The position numbers and the translations under genes are program-made. From positions 46,565 to 110,564 of the forward strand of contig JADJXA010000015.1 in the NCBI GenBank assembly GCA_016716065.1: a DNA stretch of 64,000 nucleotides, read 5' to 3'. The stretch's first letter is position 1. Each line of letters starts with the position of its first letter. The notes beneath the pieces are model-generated. The model was not told where the DNA came from, did no database searches, and was given only the letters and a program-made list of their open reading frames with translations. Of this stretch, positions 29,141 to 38,398 are shown one piece after another. The DNA comes from Candidatus Leptovillus gracilis (GTDB taxonomy: Bacteria > Chloroflexota > Anaerolineae > Promineifilales > Promineifilaceae).

Positions 29141-30409
29141 ATGTACAAACAAACCCATTTCCTACTGCCCACCATCGGCAGCGCCGGCGATGTGCATCCG
29201 GTGATTAGCCTGGGGCGTGGGCTGCAAGCACGCGGCCACCAGGTCACCATCACCACCAGCGCCTACTTTGAACCCCTGATCCGCCAAATGGGCCTGGAGT
29301 TTATCCCATTGGGCACGGCCGAAGCCTACCAGCAAGCTGCAGCGAACCCACTCCTATGGCATCCCACCAAAGCGTTTGAATTCACTGCCCTCCAGTTTCT
29401 CCTCCCGGCCACTCGCACCTTATACGCCATTTTGCAGGCAATGGATCCCCGGAAGACGGTGGTGATTGCGCCGTCGCTGGCCTTTGGCGCGCGGTTGGCC
29501 CAAGAGAAATTGGGCATCCCGATGATTTCCGCCCATTTGCAAGCGGCCGTTTTGCGCAGCGTTCATCAAGCGCCGGTCAATGGCCCTGTCATTCTGCCAG
29601 ATTGGCTGCCCCCATCGCTAAAAAGCCTCTGGTTCCGCCTGATGGATGGGGGCGTGGTAGACCCGGTTGTGCTGCCAGAACTCAATCGGTTCCGCACCGA
29701 ATTGGGCCTGCCGCCCATCCGCCGCGTCTTCCACCAATGGATGCACTCCACGCAGTTGGTGTTGGGGCTTTTCCCCGATTGGTACGCGCCGCCGCAGCCC
29801 GATTGGCCGCCACATACCCAATTAACCGGCTTTATCCACTTTGAGCGGGAGACGGAACGGCCGTTCCCCCCGGCCATCCATGATTTCTTAGAAAACGGCA
29901 GCCCACCCATCCTCTTTACGCCCGGCTCGGCCATGCAGCACGGGGCGCGGTTCTTTCAGGCGGCTCTGGAAGCGTGTCAATTATTGGGGCGGCGCGGCCT
30001 GTTCGTCTCCAGCCACGCCGAACAGATGCCAACCAATCTGCCCGATACCATCTGCTGTGCGCCCTACTTGCCCTTTAGCCAGGTGTTACCACGTACAGCC
30101 GCGCTGGTGTTTCATGGCGGTGTCGGCACGATGGCCCAGGGGTTGGCCGCCGGGATTCCGCTGCTGGTGATGCCCATGAGCCACGACCAGCCAGACAACG
30201 CTGCGCGCCTGAAGCGGTTGGGCGTAGGCGAGTATTTATGGCCGCAGAAGTTTACCGGCACGGCCGTTGCCCGCAAATTAGACCACCTGCTGAACGATAC
30301 GGCCGTGGCCGCCAACAGCCGCCGCTGCGCCGCACGCATCAACTTCAACCAGGCGCTGCACGACAGCTGCGCCGCCATTGAGCAGTTTGCCAACAACACC
30401 TGCCGCTAG
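29141..30409 (+). CDS. GT1-family (UGT-like) glycosyltransferase
   Basis: 422 residues. The N-terminal half opens with LPTIGSAGDVHPVISLGRGLQ, the acceptor-side signature of MGT/sterol-glucosyltransferase enzymes. The C-terminal donor-binding half has FTPGSAMQHGARFF and the signature APYLPFSQVLPRTAALVFHGGVGT, then GIPLLVMPMSHDQPDNA. It transfers a nucleotide-activated sugar to a small lipid or polyketide-like acceptor; identity unknown. A TAATAC/CATAAT box only 5-7 bases before the ATG suggests a leaderless transcript. Confidence 0.92.
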   Translation: MYKQTHFLLPTIGSAGDVHPVISLGRGLQARGHQVTITTSAYFEPLIRQMGLEFIPLGTAEAYQQAAANPLLWHPTKAFEFTALQFLLPATRTLYAILQAMDPRKTVVIAPSLAFGARLAQEKLGIPMISAHLQAAVLRSVHQAPVNGPVILPDWLPPSLKSLWFRLMDGGVVDPVVLPELNRFRTELGLPPIRRVFHQWMHSTQLVLGLFPDWYAPPQPDWPPHTQLTGFIHFERETERPFPPAIHDFLENGSPPILFTPGSAMQHGARFFQAALEACQLLGRRGLFVSSHAEQMPTNLPDTICCAPYLPFSQVLPRTAALVFHGGVGTMAQGLAAGIPLLVMPMSHDQPDNAARLKRLGVGEYLWPQKFTGTAVARKLDHLLNDTAVAANSRRCAARINFNQALHDSCAAIEQFANNTCR

Positions 30410-30627
30410 ACCAACAGATCTCCGCCAGTCCCCTGCGTGAATTTTGCGTACATTTTGCCACCGGTGGCTTGATTCGCATCCCCCCGATAGCCGATACTTA
30501 CAACATCGTGTAAAGCACTGTAGTTTGTCAAACACATACTTATGATCGGCGACGATTTTGTTCGTCGCGCCCGGTTTTTGTGCCAACAATCGCCAAACAG
30601 CCGACAATACCCAAAGGAGGGGTAACG
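30410..30627. other. Intergenic region with a small hairpin
   Basis: 218 bp without a convincing ORF. It contains the inverted repeat GCGACGA-TTTTGT-TCGTCGC near 30549-30569. A strong ribosome site for the next gene (AAAGGAGGGG) lies at its end. Confidence 0.4.
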
Positions 30628-31917
30628 ATGTTCAATCCATCTGTGTGGGATAACCGCTGGCAAGGGGTAGACGATACCCTGGCCGAGATGCAGAGCGATT
30701 ACAGCCAATTGTCTACGCCCACGTTTCAAGCGTTGACAGCTTGCCTGCACGCATTTGCCAAAGACCAGTTTTATTTTTTCCTGGAGGGTTTTCAGAACGG
30801 CCGTTTGCTGCCATCACCGGAACATCCGGCCGAGAATGTGCTGCGGGCCACGCTGGACCAGGCCAGTTTTGACATGACGGCCGTGCAGTTGGCTGTAGAC
30901 CAACGGCAAGATGGCTCGGTCGCTATGCAAAACGCCCTCGCCAAAGCCGACGCCCTGGCCCAAGACGCTCTGAGTCTGGCGACACGCGCCCGGCTCATCA
31001 AACCGGCCGCCACAGCCACCTACTTCACCAAATCCACCCACATCCGCGTCATTCCCTATGCGCCGCTGGCCCTGGTGGGGCTGCCTTTCACCTGCGTCAC
31101 CACCGCCCATGATTTTTTGGCGATTCCGCACGAAGTGGGGCATTACGTCTACCGCCACGCGCCTGGCCTGGCGGCGACGCTGGACGCTTTGCTGCTGCCA
31201 GCGCTGCCGATCTGGGCGGAGGGCTGGCTGGAAGAGATTTTCGCCGACGTGTATGGCGCATTAGTGGCCGGGCCGGTCATTGGCCTCGATTTTCAGGATT
31301 TGCTGCTGGATAACCCCATCTCGCATTTAACACAAGATGATGGTGAACACCCGGCGGACGCGATACGGCCGTTTATCTACACCCGCCTGCTGCAAGAGAT
31401 GGGCTGCAAAAAAGCGGCCGTCGCCCTGGATGCGCGCTGGCAGCAAGCCCTGTCCACACGCGGTAAACCGCGCGTCCTCAGCCTGTCTGGTGGTTTGGCC
31501 GAGGTATCGGTGCAAACGGCCAGAGAGGTGGTGGAAGAAACGGCCGTGTCCATACTGCAATACCTCACCACCCAACGCGGCGTCAAAGCGACGGCCGTTT
31601 GGTCACAAGACCTGCCGAATGCAAAAGCAGACCCGGAGACGCTGTACACCGCCTTTGAACTGTGGCTGAAAAGCAGCCCCAACACGCAGGTTAACCAGCT
31701 CAAGCTCGAAAGCGATCAGGTTGTGGTTTATACGGGGGATGAGATAACCGACAATCGGCGGCGATTGGGCGAAACGCAGACCTGGCGCGACTGGTTCAAG
31801 ACACAAAGCCGGGCTAATCCGCACAATGCCCTGCCAACGGCCGTGTGGACCGAACTTTTCGCCGCCGGCGGCTGGCCGATGAAAGGACCAGAAGGCGGCG
31901 GCGGCAGCGGCGGCTGA
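30628..31917 (+). CDS. HEXXH-containing putative metallopeptidase
   Basis: 429 residues, not a family I can name. Near residues 165-170 AIPHEVGHYVYRHAPG contains a zinc-type HEXXH, and about 35 residues later WLEEIFADVYGALVAG offers a downstream Glu/Asp, giving a gluzincin-like layout. No signal peptide or membrane span is visible, so the protein is probably cytosolic. The C-terminus ends in a Gly/Ser run. The start at 30628 is fixed by a strong AAAGGAGG site. It converges with the BTAD regulator. Confidence 0.7.
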   Translation: MFNPSVWDNRWQGVDDTLAEMQSDYSQLSTPTFQALTACLHAFAKDQFYFFLEGFQNGRLLPSPEHPAENVLRATLDQASFDMTAVQLAVDQRQDGSVAMQNALAKADALAQDALSLATRARLIKPAATATYFTKSTHIRVIPYAPLALVGLPFTCVTTAHDFLAIPHEVGHYVYRHAPGLAATLDALLLPALPIWAEGWLEEIFADVYGALVAGPVIGLDFQDLLLDNPISHLTQDDGEHPADAIRPFIYTRLLQEMGCKKAAVALDARWQQALSTRGKPRVLSLSGGLAEVSVQTAREVVEETAVSILQYLTTQRGVKATAVWSQDLPNAKADPETLYTAFELWLKSSPNTQVNQLKLESDQVVVYTGDEITDNRRRLGETQTWRDWFKTQSRANPHNALPTAVWTELFAAGGWPMKGPEGGGGSGG

Positions 31918-31941
31918 TGAATGGGAAGTGTCCAATGTTCA

Positions 31942-32002
31942 GTATTCAGTATTCAGTGACCGGTGTTCAGTAACTGGACACCGAACACTGAATACTGAAT
32001 AC
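31942..32002. terminator. Hairpin built from heptamer repeats between convergent genes
   Basis: Left arm GTATTCAGTATTCAGTG (31942-31958) and right arm CACTGAATACTGAATAC (31986-32002) are perfect 17-bp complements, with a further partial match inside (GGTGTTCAG and CTGGACACC). The arms are heptamer units. It separates the HEXXH gene from the regulator and could act as a terminator in both directions; no long T run is present. Confidence 0.6.
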
Positions 32003-32010
32003 CGCCTGCC

Positions 32011-34944
32011 CTACTCCCCACTCGACGCCTCATCCAGCGAATCCAAAGCCATTTGCATCTTTCCCACCCAAACGGTGTCTTGCACCGCAGTTGCCAACGC
32101 GACCGATTCCATTAACAGGGGACGAACCTCGACGGTTCGTCCCAATTTGTGATGAAGTCGGGCTATATTGCCTACCGTCCAGGCGACTCGCCGCTTATCG
32201 CCCAATTCAGTAAAAATGGACGCACATTGTTCCGCGTTCACCAGCGCTTCCTCATAACGCGCTGCATCGCGATAAATAAGCATCTTCAGATAAAGCACCA
32301 ACCCCACAGAATGTTTATCGCCCATGCGCTGCAAAGGTTCATAACTTTTTCCCAGCCAATACAACGCCTCGTCATACTTACCCTGTACACGCGCCGCGCC
32401 GCCTCGCGCATACCAGGCCAGGGCCAATTCACCCACGTCGTCCACCTCTTCGGCCAGCTGCAGGGCGCGGTCCGCAAAGGCCACAGCCTTATCGGCCAGA
32501 CCATCAAGACCAATATAAGTCCAGGTTAGATGATGCAGCGTGCGCACCATAGCCAGTTTGTCGCCGGCTGCTTCTTGCAGGGCCAACGCCTGCAAAGCCA
32601 ACGCTTCAGCCTCATCCTTTTGGTTATAAGATTCAGCCAGCCGGGATTGGCGAAACAACACAGCGGCAACGCCCGCCTGGTCACCCAACTGCTCGCGGAT
32701 GTGCAGGCTTTCGACCAGCAAGGCCGACACATCCTCATACAATTCGCCCTGGGTGATGGCGATGCGCGCCAGGTCGTACAGGCAATCGGCAATGCCGGCC
32801 GGATTGTTGATCTGCCGGAACAAGGCCAAACTGCGTTGAAACAGATCGGCGGCAACTTGTAGATCGGCTTGCTCCAGGGCAGCCCGTCCCCAGCGGTAAA
32901 GGGCACGCGCCTCCTGATAACTATCGTTCACCGCTTGCGCGGCCCTGACGCCCCACTCGTTCGCCTGCCGCGCCAACTCAAAGCGCCCGCGGGCAAACCA
33001 GGCCGCGTGCAGCATCTGGGCAAATTCAAACACCTGTTCCCATGATTGACGCCGATAGGCGATATCCAGAGCCGCATCCAGATTGTCCCATTCCAGCGTC
33101 AGCAGGCGGTAGTCTGCGTGGTGGCGGCGGGAAAATTGGCGGAAATAGTCTACCATGCGGCCGATAGGCTGGTCATCGTTGGGGCCTATTTTGTCGCGGG
33201 CGAAGTCGGCCAGCAAGGCGTGCTGGCGGTAGTGGCGTTCCGAGTGTTCATTGAGCAGGGAGAGCGAGACCAGCCGATCTAGACGGTCTTGCGCCAGATA
33301 CGGGTCTAAATCGGCGATGTAGGCGATGGCTTCGGCGGTGAAACCACGGCCGTTAAATACCCCCAACAACGCAAACACCCGTTGATGTTCACCATCGAGC
33401 GCCTGCCAGCTAATGTTGAAGGAAGACAATACGGCCGTATCCCCCACCGTAAGCAGCCTCAGCCGCTCCACCTCGTTGGACAGGCGGCGGGCAAAATCGG
33501 TCAGGCGGCGGCGCGGGCGGGCGGCCAGATAGCGCCCGGCAATGGACAGGGCCAACGGCAGGTGTTGTAAGCCGTGGACAATCTCTTCGGCGGCGGCGCT
33601 TTCGGCCTGAACACGCGCCTGGCCGATGATGCTGGCTAACAAGGAACGGCCGTTCTCAGGCGTCAGCACATCCAGATTCACGCCGACCGCGCCCAGGGCG
33701 TCGGCGATGTCGGCGCTGCGGGTGGTAAAAAGGATGGCGCTGCGGCCATCTTCGGGCAGCAGCGGCTTCACACGAGCGGCCACCGTCACATCATCCAACA
33801 CAATGAGCAGATGCTTGTCGGCTAACAAACGGCGCACGGCAGCCAATCTTTCAGACACGGTGGGCAGGCTGTTGAAGTCGTAGCCAAAGGCGGCGGCCCA
33901 GCGGGCGGCGATGGTTGTTGGTTCGCTGGCGGCGTCGGCCCACAACACGCCATCGGCAAACCGGGCGCGCAGACGATGGGCCAGATGAATCGCCAACGAC
34001 GATTTGCCAACCCCACCCATGCCCACCAAACCGATTATGGGCCGGGCAGCGGAATCGGCCAGACGAGCGGCCAGGTCGTCCAGTTCGGCCTCGCGGCCCA
34101 GGAAGTGGGGAATGAGATCGGGTGGTTGGAACGGCAGGGCCGTGGGTGTGGCGGCGGTGGGTGGGGGGAACGGCCGTTTATCGGCCAACACCTGCCCCGT
34201 CTCCATCTGGCGGATTTGGGCAGCCAACGTTTGCGTTTGTTCTGCTGGCTCAATGCCCAATTCGTCGGCCAACACCTGGCGACAAATCTCATACTGCCGC
34301 AGCGCGGCCGTGCGCTGGCCGTCTAGCAGCAGCAAGCGCATCAACTGTTGGTGGGCCTCTTCGCGCCAGGAATCAATCACCAACACCTGCTGCGCATACT
34401 CAATTCCGGCGGAATGATCTTGCTGTTCCAGGCAAATATCTGTCAGCCGGGTCAACGCCTGAATCGCCAACTGGCGATACCGTTCGCGGCAGGCCAACAC
34501 CCATTCCTCAAAATCTGGGGCGTCAGACACCATAAATCCGGCCATAAATTCGCCCCGGTACAGGTTGACAGCTTCACGCAGGTAAGCGCGTTCAGAGGCG
34601 CTGTCGGCCGTTTGCGCCAGGTTCAAAAAGTGGGTGAAGGCTTCGGTATCTAACCAATAGGGGCTTTCACGAAGGAATGCGGCCGTTAACCGGGTAATGT
34701 CCAGGTGGTCGTCCAGGTATGGGCGCATCTTGGTGAACTCGACTCGTAAACTGCGCCGGGCATCCTCCTCCGGTCTTTCGCCCCACAACAGGCCAACCAG
34801 CGTGGTTCGCTGTTGGGTATGGCCCGTTTCCGCCAGGTAACAGAGCAAAGCCTGCGCTTTCGTCGAGAAGTTCAGCGTGATGTCCTGTTGGCTTGCTCGC
34901 CCGATTTGCAGATTGCCCAACAGCCTAAGTTGAAGTTCGGTCAT
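32011..34944 (-). CDS. AfsR/SARP-like regulator: BTAD, NB-ARC ATPase, TPR repeats
   Basis: 977 residues. The N-terminus (about 1-100) is an OmpR-type winged helix (LQLRLLGNLQIGRA, STKAQALLCYLAETG), followed by a bacterial transcriptional activation domain to about 250 (REAVNLYRGEFMAGF, YEICRQVLADELGIEPAEQT). NB-ARC spans about 290-560 with P-loop GLVGMGGVGKSSLAIHL, Walker B LLIVLDDV and HLPLALSIAGRYL. The rest is TPR-like helices. Such STAND proteins switch on ATP binding. The ligand is unknown. The ATG at 34944 is preferred over the TTG at 34956. Confidence 0.93.
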   Translation of the reverse strand: MTELQLRLLGNLQIGRASQQDITLNFSTKAQALLCYLAETGHTQQRTTLVGLLWGERPEEDARRSLRVEFTKMRPYLDDHLDITRLTAAFLRESPYWLDTEAFTHFLNLAQTADSASERAYLREAVNLYRGEFMAGFMVSDAPDFEEWVLACRERYRQLAIQALTRLTDICLEQQDHSAGIEYAQQVLVIDSWREEAHQQLMRLLLLDGQRTAALRQYEICRQVLADELGIEPAEQTQTLAAQIRQMETGQVLADKRPFPPPTAATPTALPFQPPDLIPHFLGREAELDDLAARLADSAARPIIGLVGMGGVGKSSLAIHLAHRLRARFADGVLWADAASEPTTIAARWAAAFGYDFNSLPTVSERLAAVRRLLADKHLLIVLDDVTVAARVKPLLPEDGRSAILFTTRSADIADALGAVGVNLDVLTPENGRSLLASIIGQARVQAESAAAEEIVHGLQHLPLALSIAGRYLAARPRRRLTDFARRLSNEVERLRLLTVGDTAVLSSFNISWQALDGEHQRVFALLGVFNGRGFTAEAIAYIADLDPYLAQDRLDRLVSLSLLNEHSERHYRQHALLADFARDKIGPNDDQPIGRMVDYFRQFSRRHHADYRLLTLEWDNLDAALDIAYRRQSWEQVFEFAQMLHAAWFARGRFELARQANEWGVRAAQAVNDSYQEARALYRWGRAALEQADLQVAADLFQRSLALFRQINNPAGIADCLYDLARIAITQGELYEDVSALLVESLHIREQLGDQAGVAAVLFRQSRLAESYNQKDEAEALALQALALQEAAGDKLAMVRTLHHLTWTYIGLDGLADKAVAFADRALQLAEEVDDVGELALAWYARGGAARVQGKYDEALYWLGKSYEPLQRMGDKHSVGLVLYLKMLIYRDAARYEEALVNAEQCASIFTELGDKRRVAWTVGNIARLHHKLGRTVEVRPLLMESVALATAVQDTVWVGKMQMALDSLDEASSGE

Positions 34945-35097
34945 CGTAATTGACAATTATACCAACGCCCCTGGCTGCGAGAAAAGTTAAAAGCGCGGCA
35001 AACAATTAGCGATAGATTAACGATGGCCTGTTAAGGTATGCCCAATGGTGATGGCAAGGCAGCACATTATCCCAAACTTCAATTATCGAGGTTAAAT

Positions 35098-35289
35098 ATG
35101 CAGTTAAATACAGATTACCAAGTCCATATGCTCCGCATCTGGCGTGATTTACAGAGTGACAACAGCCAGGTCAACGTCCGGCTGAGTTTGGAAAACACAA
35201 AAACGGCCGTGCGCGTCGGATTTGCCGATTGGGATGCCTTCGTGGCCTATCTGCGGGAGCAGATTGATGGACCGGTGAAGTTAACCTAG
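35098..35289 (+). CDS. Small hypothetical protein
   Basis: 63 residues from MQLNTDYQVH, with GAGG 6 bases upstream of the ATG. It has a basic, amphipathic look (LRIWRDLQ, WDAFVAYLREQI) and no recognisable domain. It is transcribed divergently from the BTAD regulator, so the 153-bp gap may hold shared control. A longer reading from 35038 is less likely. The about 160 bp that follow (to 35448) contain no gene that I can see. Confidence 0.55.
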   Translation: MQLNTDYQVHMLRIWRDLQSDNSQVNVRLSLENTKTAVRVGFADWDAFVAYLREQIDGPVKLT

Positions 35290-35448
35290 CAGCCGTAAGC
35301 GGGAACCCGTTTTCGCTAATCCGCAGGGTGCTATCTCTGGAAAATGTCATCGGATAACGGAATGCGGACCTCGGCCCACGGATACTAGCTCCATTCTTTT
35401 TAGAACCAGCATCTTTGTGACGCCCATTTGCGACACGGGGAGTTCTAC

Positions 35449-35489
35449 GGAACGGCCGTTAAGTTATGCCAGTACTTAACGGCCGTTCC
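35449..35489. terminator. 16-bp stem terminator containing two ACGGCCGT copies
   Basis: Perfect inverted repeat GGAACGGCCGTTAAGT (35449-35464) and ACTTAACGGCCGTTCC (35474-35489) with a 9-base loop, placed 20 bp beyond the thiolase stop and downstream of the small plus-strand gene. It is therefore suited to act in both directions. Confidence 0.65.
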
Positions 35490-35509
35490 TATTTTAAACG
35501 TCGCCCCAC

Positions 35510-36778
35510 CTACAGCAGCTCAATAACCGTCGCTTCCCCCTGCCCAACACCTACACACAAGGTCGCCAGACCAAAGCGCATCGTCGCGCCTTCGTTCGCC
35601 CGGCGGCCCATTTCATGCAGCAGCGTCGTCAGGATGCGCGCTCCGGAGCAGCCCAACGGGTGGCCCAGAGCAATCGCCCCGCCGTTCACGTTGACGATGG
35701 CCGGGTCCAGACCCAATTCGCGCATCACCGCCAGCGACTGCACGGCAAACGCTTCGTTCAACTCCACCAGGTTCACATCGGCCAAGGTCAGGTTGGCCCG
35801 GCGCAGCGCCTTATGCGTGGCCGCCACCGGCCCCAGACCCATCACGCGGGGGTCTAACCCGGCCGCCGCCGAAGCCACCCAGCGCGCCAGCGGCTTCAGG
35901 CCCAACTCGTCCGCCTTCTGGCGCGACATCAGCAGCAGGGCGGATGCGCCATCATTCAGGCCGCTGGCGTTACCGGCCGTCACTGTGCCCCCTTTGCGAA
36001 AGGCAGGGCGCAGTTGGGCCAGCATTTCCAGGGTGGTATCCAGTTCGTAGCCATCGGCGGCGCGGCGGATGCGTGGATGTTCATCAGTGTCTACCAGCAG
36101 GGGGTCGCCCTTGCGCTGCGGCAGGGGCACAGGCAGGATTTCGGCGCGGAAACGGCCGTTGTTGATCGCCTCGCACGCCCGACGCTGGCTCTCGTAGGCG
36201 AAGGCGTCTTGCTCGGCCCGGCTGATCTCGCCGCCGGCGATCTGCCCATCGCGGCTCATCTCGTAGATATTTTCGGCCGTTTCGCCCATCGCTTCCAGCG
36301 GGAACAGCTCGGCCATTTGGGGATTGGGGTAGCGCCAACCCAGCGTGGTGTCGTAGCCGGTGATATTGCCCGGCGGCCCCCAGGCGCGCGCATTTTTAGG
36401 GAAAGAGTACGGTGCGCGGCTCATAGATTCCACGCCGCCGGCGATAAAGACGTCGCCTTCGCCGGCCATGATGGCCCGCGCCGCCTGATTGACGGCGTTC
36501 AGGCCGCTGGCGCACAGCCGGTTAAAGGTGACGGCGGCCACCTGCTGCGGCAGCCCGGCCAACAGCGCCGCCATTCGCGCCACATCGCGGTTATCCTCAC
36601 CAGCCTGGTTGGCGCAGCCCAGGTATACCTCTTCAATAATGTGCGGATCAATGCCGGCCTGGTCTACAACCGCCCTCACGACCAGGGCGGCCAGGTCATC
36701 AGGGCGCACATCGGCCAATGCGCCGCCGTGCCGCCCGATGGGGGTGCGTACTGCGTTGATAATGGCAACTTCGTTCAT
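35510..36778 (-). CDS. Acetyl-CoA acyltransferase (thiolase II)
   Basis: 422 residues. The nucleophilic Cys is in NRLCASGLNAVNQAAR, with GGVESMSRAP following. The C-terminal active-site motifs are NVNGGAIALGHPLGCSGARI (His) and GLATLCVGVGQGEA (second Cys). The sequence is closest in wording to 3-ketoacyl-CoA / 3-oxoadipyl-CoA thiolases (FadA/PcaF). It cleaves 3-ketoacyl-CoA to acetyl-CoA in fatty-acid or aromatic degradation. The neighbour hutH lies 47 bp upstream on the same strand, but no other degradation genes adjoin. Confidence 0.93.
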   Translation of the reverse strand: MNEVAIINAVRTPIGRHGGALADVRPDDLAALVVRAVVDQAGIDPHIIEEVYLGCANQAGEDNRDVARMAALLAGLPQQVAAVTFNRLCASGLNAVNQAARAIMAGEGDVFIAGGVESMSRAPYSFPKNARAWGPPGNITGYDTTLGWRYPNPQMAELFPLEAMGETAENIYEMSRDGQIAGGEISRAEQDAFAYESQRRACEAINNGRFRAEILPVPLPQRKGDPLLVDTDEHPRIRRAADGYELDTTLEMLAQLRPAFRKGGTVTAGNASGLNDGASALLLMSRQKADELGLKPLARWVASAAAGLDPRVMGLGPVAATHKALRRANLTLADVNLVELNEAFAVQSLAVMRELGLDPAIVNVNGGAIALGHPLGCSGARILTTLLHEMGRRANEGATMRFGLATLCVGVGQGEATVIELL

Positions 36779-36825
36779 GGGAAATCCTTTGGGAGTTGGT
36801 TTTTGAGAGTTGGTTTGTTGATTGG

Positions 36826-38382
36826 TTAAGGGATTGGCGTCAGGCAGGCTTCAACGGCTTCTTTGATGGCGGCGGTGGCGACAAGGCGGCGCGTGGCTTC
36901 GATATAGGGGGCTAAAACGGCATCTTGCGCCAGGAAGGGAACCTTTTGCCGGATGAGGGTGTAGGCCGCCTGTGTGCCCACCCCCTGGACTGGCTGCCCA
37001 CCCATCTGCTGGCGGCGGAAATCTATGCCCTGCGCGGCTGCCAGCAGTTCGATGGCGACGATGGTTTCCACATGGTCGAGGATTTGAGCGACCTGGCGCA
37101 CGGCCGTTGCTCCCATACTCACGTGGTCTTCAATGTTGGCGCTGCTGGGGATGGAGTCGGCGCTGGCGGGATGGGCCAGCACTTTGTTTTCTGAAGCCAG
37201 GGCAGCGGCCGTATATTGGACCATCATCAGCCCGCTTTCCAGGCCGCCGTTTTGTGTCAGGAACATCGGCAGCACACCACCGTTGCTGTCGGCGTCTACC
37301 AGCCGGGCGACGCGGCGCTCGCTCATGTTGCCCAACTCGGTCAGGGCCAGCCCCATGTAATCCATGGCAATGGCGATCGGTTCGCCATGAAAATTACCGG
37401 CCGAAATCACGTCTGTTTCACCGGTCGCCTCATCCACAAAGATGATGGGGTTGTCGTTGACGGCGTTGAGTTCGATGCCGATGACCCATTGGGCGTAGGC
37501 GATGGCGTCGCGCACCGCGCCATGCACCTGGGGCACGCAGCGCAGGGTGTAAGGGTCTTGGACATTGCGCGAATCGTGGCCGCGTAGGAATTGGCTGCCG
37601 GCCAGGACGCGGCGCAAGAAGGCGGCGCAGTCAATCTGGCGGGGATGGGGGCGGACGCGATGCACGCGCTCGTCGAAGGCGCGGTCTGTGCCGTGCAGCG
37701 CCTCCAGGCTGAGGCTGGCGGCGACATCGGCGGTGAGGGCCAGGTTGATGGCCCGGCGCACTTGCAGCGCGCCCATGCCAACCATGAAGGCTGTGCCGTT
37801 GAGCAGCGCCAACCCTTCTTTGGCCTGAAGCTCTAACGGCCGTAACCCAGCCCGCAGCAGGGCGGAACGGCCGTCCATCAATTCTCCCTGATGCCACGCC
37901 TCGCCTTCGCCAATGACCACCAGGGCCAAATGGGCCAACGGGGCCAGATCACCGCTGGCGCCCAGGGAGCCTTGCGCCGGGATGCGCGGGTGAACCCCGG
38001 CGTTGAGCATATCCAGCAGCAGGTAGATGAGTTCCGGGCGCACGCCGGAGTAGCCCAGAGCCAGAGTATTGGCGCGCACCAACAACATGGCCCGCACCAC
38101 GCGCTCTGGCAGGTCTGGCCCCACGCCGACGGCATGGCTGCGCACCAGATTCACCTGAAGCTGCCGGACTTCGGCCGCGGAGATGATTTTGTCCTTGAAC
38201 CGGCCAAAGCCAGTGGTGATGCCATAAACAACCTCGCCGCGAGCGACCAGATCATCCACCGCCTGACGGGAGCGCTGGATTTTGGTTAGAACATCTGGGT
38301 TCAGGCGCACGGAACGGCCGTTGGCCACCGCCACCACGTCATCTACCTGTAATTGATCGCCAGAAATCGTCAAAGGAGTCAT
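36826..38382 (-). CDS. hutH: Histidine ammonia-lyase
   Basis: Deaminates histidine to urocanate. 518 residues. The MIO cofactor forms from the ASG triad in GSLGASGDLAPLAH. NLVRSHAVGVG carries the His typical of HAL rather than PAL/TAL, and QEDHVSMGA-like NIEDHVSMG lies near the C-terminus. No hutU, hutI or hutG is visible nearby, so the rest of the pathway must be elsewhere. The start at 38382 (MTPLTISG) matches family N-termini; a longer reading overlaps the next gene. Confidence 0.93.
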   Translation of the reverse strand: MTPLTISGDQLQVDDVVAVANGRSVRLNPDVLTKIQRSRQAVDDLVARGEVVYGITTGFGRFKDKIISAAEVRQLQVNLVRSHAVGVGPDLPERVVRAMLLVRANTLALGYSGVRPELIYLLLDMLNAGVHPRIPAQGSLGASGDLAPLAHLALVVIGEGEAWHQGELMDGRSALLRAGLRPLELQAKEGLALLNGTAFMVGMGALQVRRAINLALTADVAASLSLEALHGTDRAFDERVHRVRPHPRQIDCAAFLRRVLAGSQFLRGHDSRNVQDPYTLRCVPQVHGAVRDAIAYAQWVIGIELNAVNDNPIIFVDEATGETDVISAGNFHGEPIAIAMDYMGLALTELGNMSERRVARLVDADSNGGVLPMFLTQNGGLESGLMMVQYTAAALASENKVLAHPASADSIPSSANIEDHVSMGATAVRQVAQILDHVETIVAIELLAAAQGIDFRRQQMGGQPVQGVGTQAAYTLIRQKVPFLAQDAVLAPYIEATRRLVATAAIKEAVEACLTPIP

Positions 38383-38398
38383 ACGCGCAAATCCATCA

